This document shows positions 63,354 through 64,000 of a DNA stretch of 64,000 nucleotides, piece by piece (the stretch's first letter is position 1; the number at the start of each line of letters is the position of its first letter). The position numbers and the translations under genes were made by a program. The notes under the pieces are model-generated. The model ran no database searches and had not been told where the DNA came from. It saw only the letters and a list, made by a program, of their open reading frames with translations. This DNA is from an uncultured Lachnospiraceae bacterium (GTDB lineage Bacteria; Bacillota; Clostridia; Lachnospirales; Lachnospiraceae). The stretch lies in the NCBI GenBank assembly GCA_910589105.1, contig CAJUST010000001.1:168419-232418 (forward strand), in the 5' to 3' direction.

Positions 63354-63956
63354 TTGAAGTTATCAAATTACAGAAAACAGGATATGAAAAAAATGCTGCT
63401 TGCGATGGCGGTATTTGCCGCAGTGGCGGCGGCAGTGATTGCGGCGGGGGTCCGCTATGGGATAAAAAAATTGAAACCGAAAGTGGAAACTGCATTAGCG
63501 GAATCAAAAGAGCAAAAAGCAGAGCAGAAGCGCATGGAAGAAGCAAAACAGCAATCGGAGGCAGAACAGCAGAGCCAAAAGGAAGATGAGTGGGAAACTA
63601 AACAGGAAAACAAACAGAATGAAACGGAAAGCCTCCATATACCTACGGATTGTTTCGAATATAAGGGGCACAGCTATTATTATTTTGAACAGGCTGGCGG
63701 CATTACATGGGAGGAGGCGAAAGAAAAATGTGAAGAAAGAGGAGGGCATTTGCTTACCATTGCCTCCAAAAAAGAACAGAAAGCAGTCTATGGATATATC
63801 AATCAATATGTGGGATTTGACTGTGATCTTTGGATAGGCATTCGGGAGCCATGGGAAACATGGGTGACGGGAGAGCCTGTTTCTTATACGAATTGGGGAG
63901 AAGGGGAGCCTGATGGAAGTTATGGACAGTGCTACGGGGCAATCTGTAATAGGTAA
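63354..63956 (+). CDS. Membrane C-type lectin-like protein, C-terminally truncated (tag family member 4)
   Basis: A 200-residue protein. TTG 63354 is preferred: it lies 7 bases after AAGGAG and gives the family start MKLSNYRKQD, while ATG 63348 touches the ribosome site. A membrane helix (about 12-36) leads to a Glu/Gln-rich stalk and a lectin domain (from about 100) with GGHLLTIASK, DLWIGIREPWE, NWGEGEPDGS and a final CYGAICNR. The normal ending (W-N-D and C-E-W) is absent and no other frame downstream restores it before the window ends, so the lectin domain is cut short. Confidence 0.75.
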   Translation: MKLSNYRKQDMKKMLLAMAVFAAVAAAVIAAGVRYGIKKLKPKVETALAESKEQKAEQKRMEEAKQQSEAEQQSQKEDEWETKQENKQNETESLHIPTDCFEYKGHSYYYFEQAGGITWEEAKEKCEERGGHLLTIASKKEQKAVYGYINQYVGFDCDLWIGIREPWETWVTGEPVSYTNWGEGEPDGSYGQCYGAICNR

Positions 63957-64000
63957 TTGCGAAACAAGTTCAAAATCTTGATTCCAATAGGGTAAAGGCC

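Noticed and set aside
55095..63956. Lectin genes as variable proteins of a diversity-generating retroelement
   Set aside because: No reverse transcriptase, template repeat or accessory gene is found in the window.

Overview
The window looks like a chromosomal segment of a gut Clostridia of the Lachnospiraceae type. Supporting signs are a close match to the butyryl-CoA:acetate CoA-transferase of butyrate producers, a very large secreted mucin O-glycan hydrolase (GH101) with FIVAR and BspA-like repeats, AgrA/AgrC-like signalling genes, an RND exporter in a Gram-positive background, strong AGGAGG ribosome sites and moderate GC. The genus cannot be fixed from the sequence alone.

Layout. 1-4.2 kb: the end of uxaC, a CgeB-like glycosyltransferase overlapping hemB, and a ferritin-like protein. 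4.3-14 kb: a 2331-residue GH101 endo-alpha-N-acetylgalactosaminidase behind a consensus promoter and long leader, then a membrane-anchored amidase and an RNA/DNA-type methyltransferase. 14-18.3 kb: an RND exporter with a coiled-coil insertion, ending in a terminator whose left arm has been tandemly duplicated. 18.4-29 kb: DUF3892 and SseB-like proteins, two ECF sigma/anti-sigma pairs with matching promoters, the CoA-transferase, and two divergent paralogous chemoreceptors. 29.2-32.4 kb: a ferrous iron operon (feoA-feoA-feoB-Cys-rich peptide) with a palindromic operator. 32.4-41.2 kb: a HAD phosphatase, aldose epimerase-like protein and metallophosphoesterase, a cobalamin riboswitch operon (Cys-rich small domain, DUF4430 lipoprotein, ECF S component), a LytTR/GHKL two-component pair and two unknown proteins behind a sigma-D-like promoter.

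41.3-63.96 kb is the most unusual part. A small serine recombinase is followed by a 15-bp perfect inverted repeat pair enclosing a promoter-like sequence that now points away from a ~21.8-kb same-strand gene block. The block encodes a small membrane protein, a GrpE-like protein, an Hsp70, an Hsp70-vWA fusion broken by one amber codon, a zinc-ribbon/FN3 protein with a J-like start, a GTPase resembling DO-GTPase2, a GAP1-like partner, a transglutaminase-like protein, a family of membrane proteins with a shared N-terminal SNYRKQD-type tag (most with C-type lectin domains), a NagZ-like GH3 enzyme, a nucleotidyltransferase, a Ser/Thr kinase, a Cys-rich peptide, a radical SAM/SPASM enzyme and a Sel1-like protein. 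The kinase, peptide and radical SAM genes each carry an apparent one-base loss in a homopolymer.

Reading: chaperone, GTPase/GAP and kinase genes resemble NTP-dependent surveillance or conflict modules, here joined to surface lectins and a RiPP-like unit and possibly switched by promoter inversion. Family membership is read from motifs by eye. The system's function is inference.
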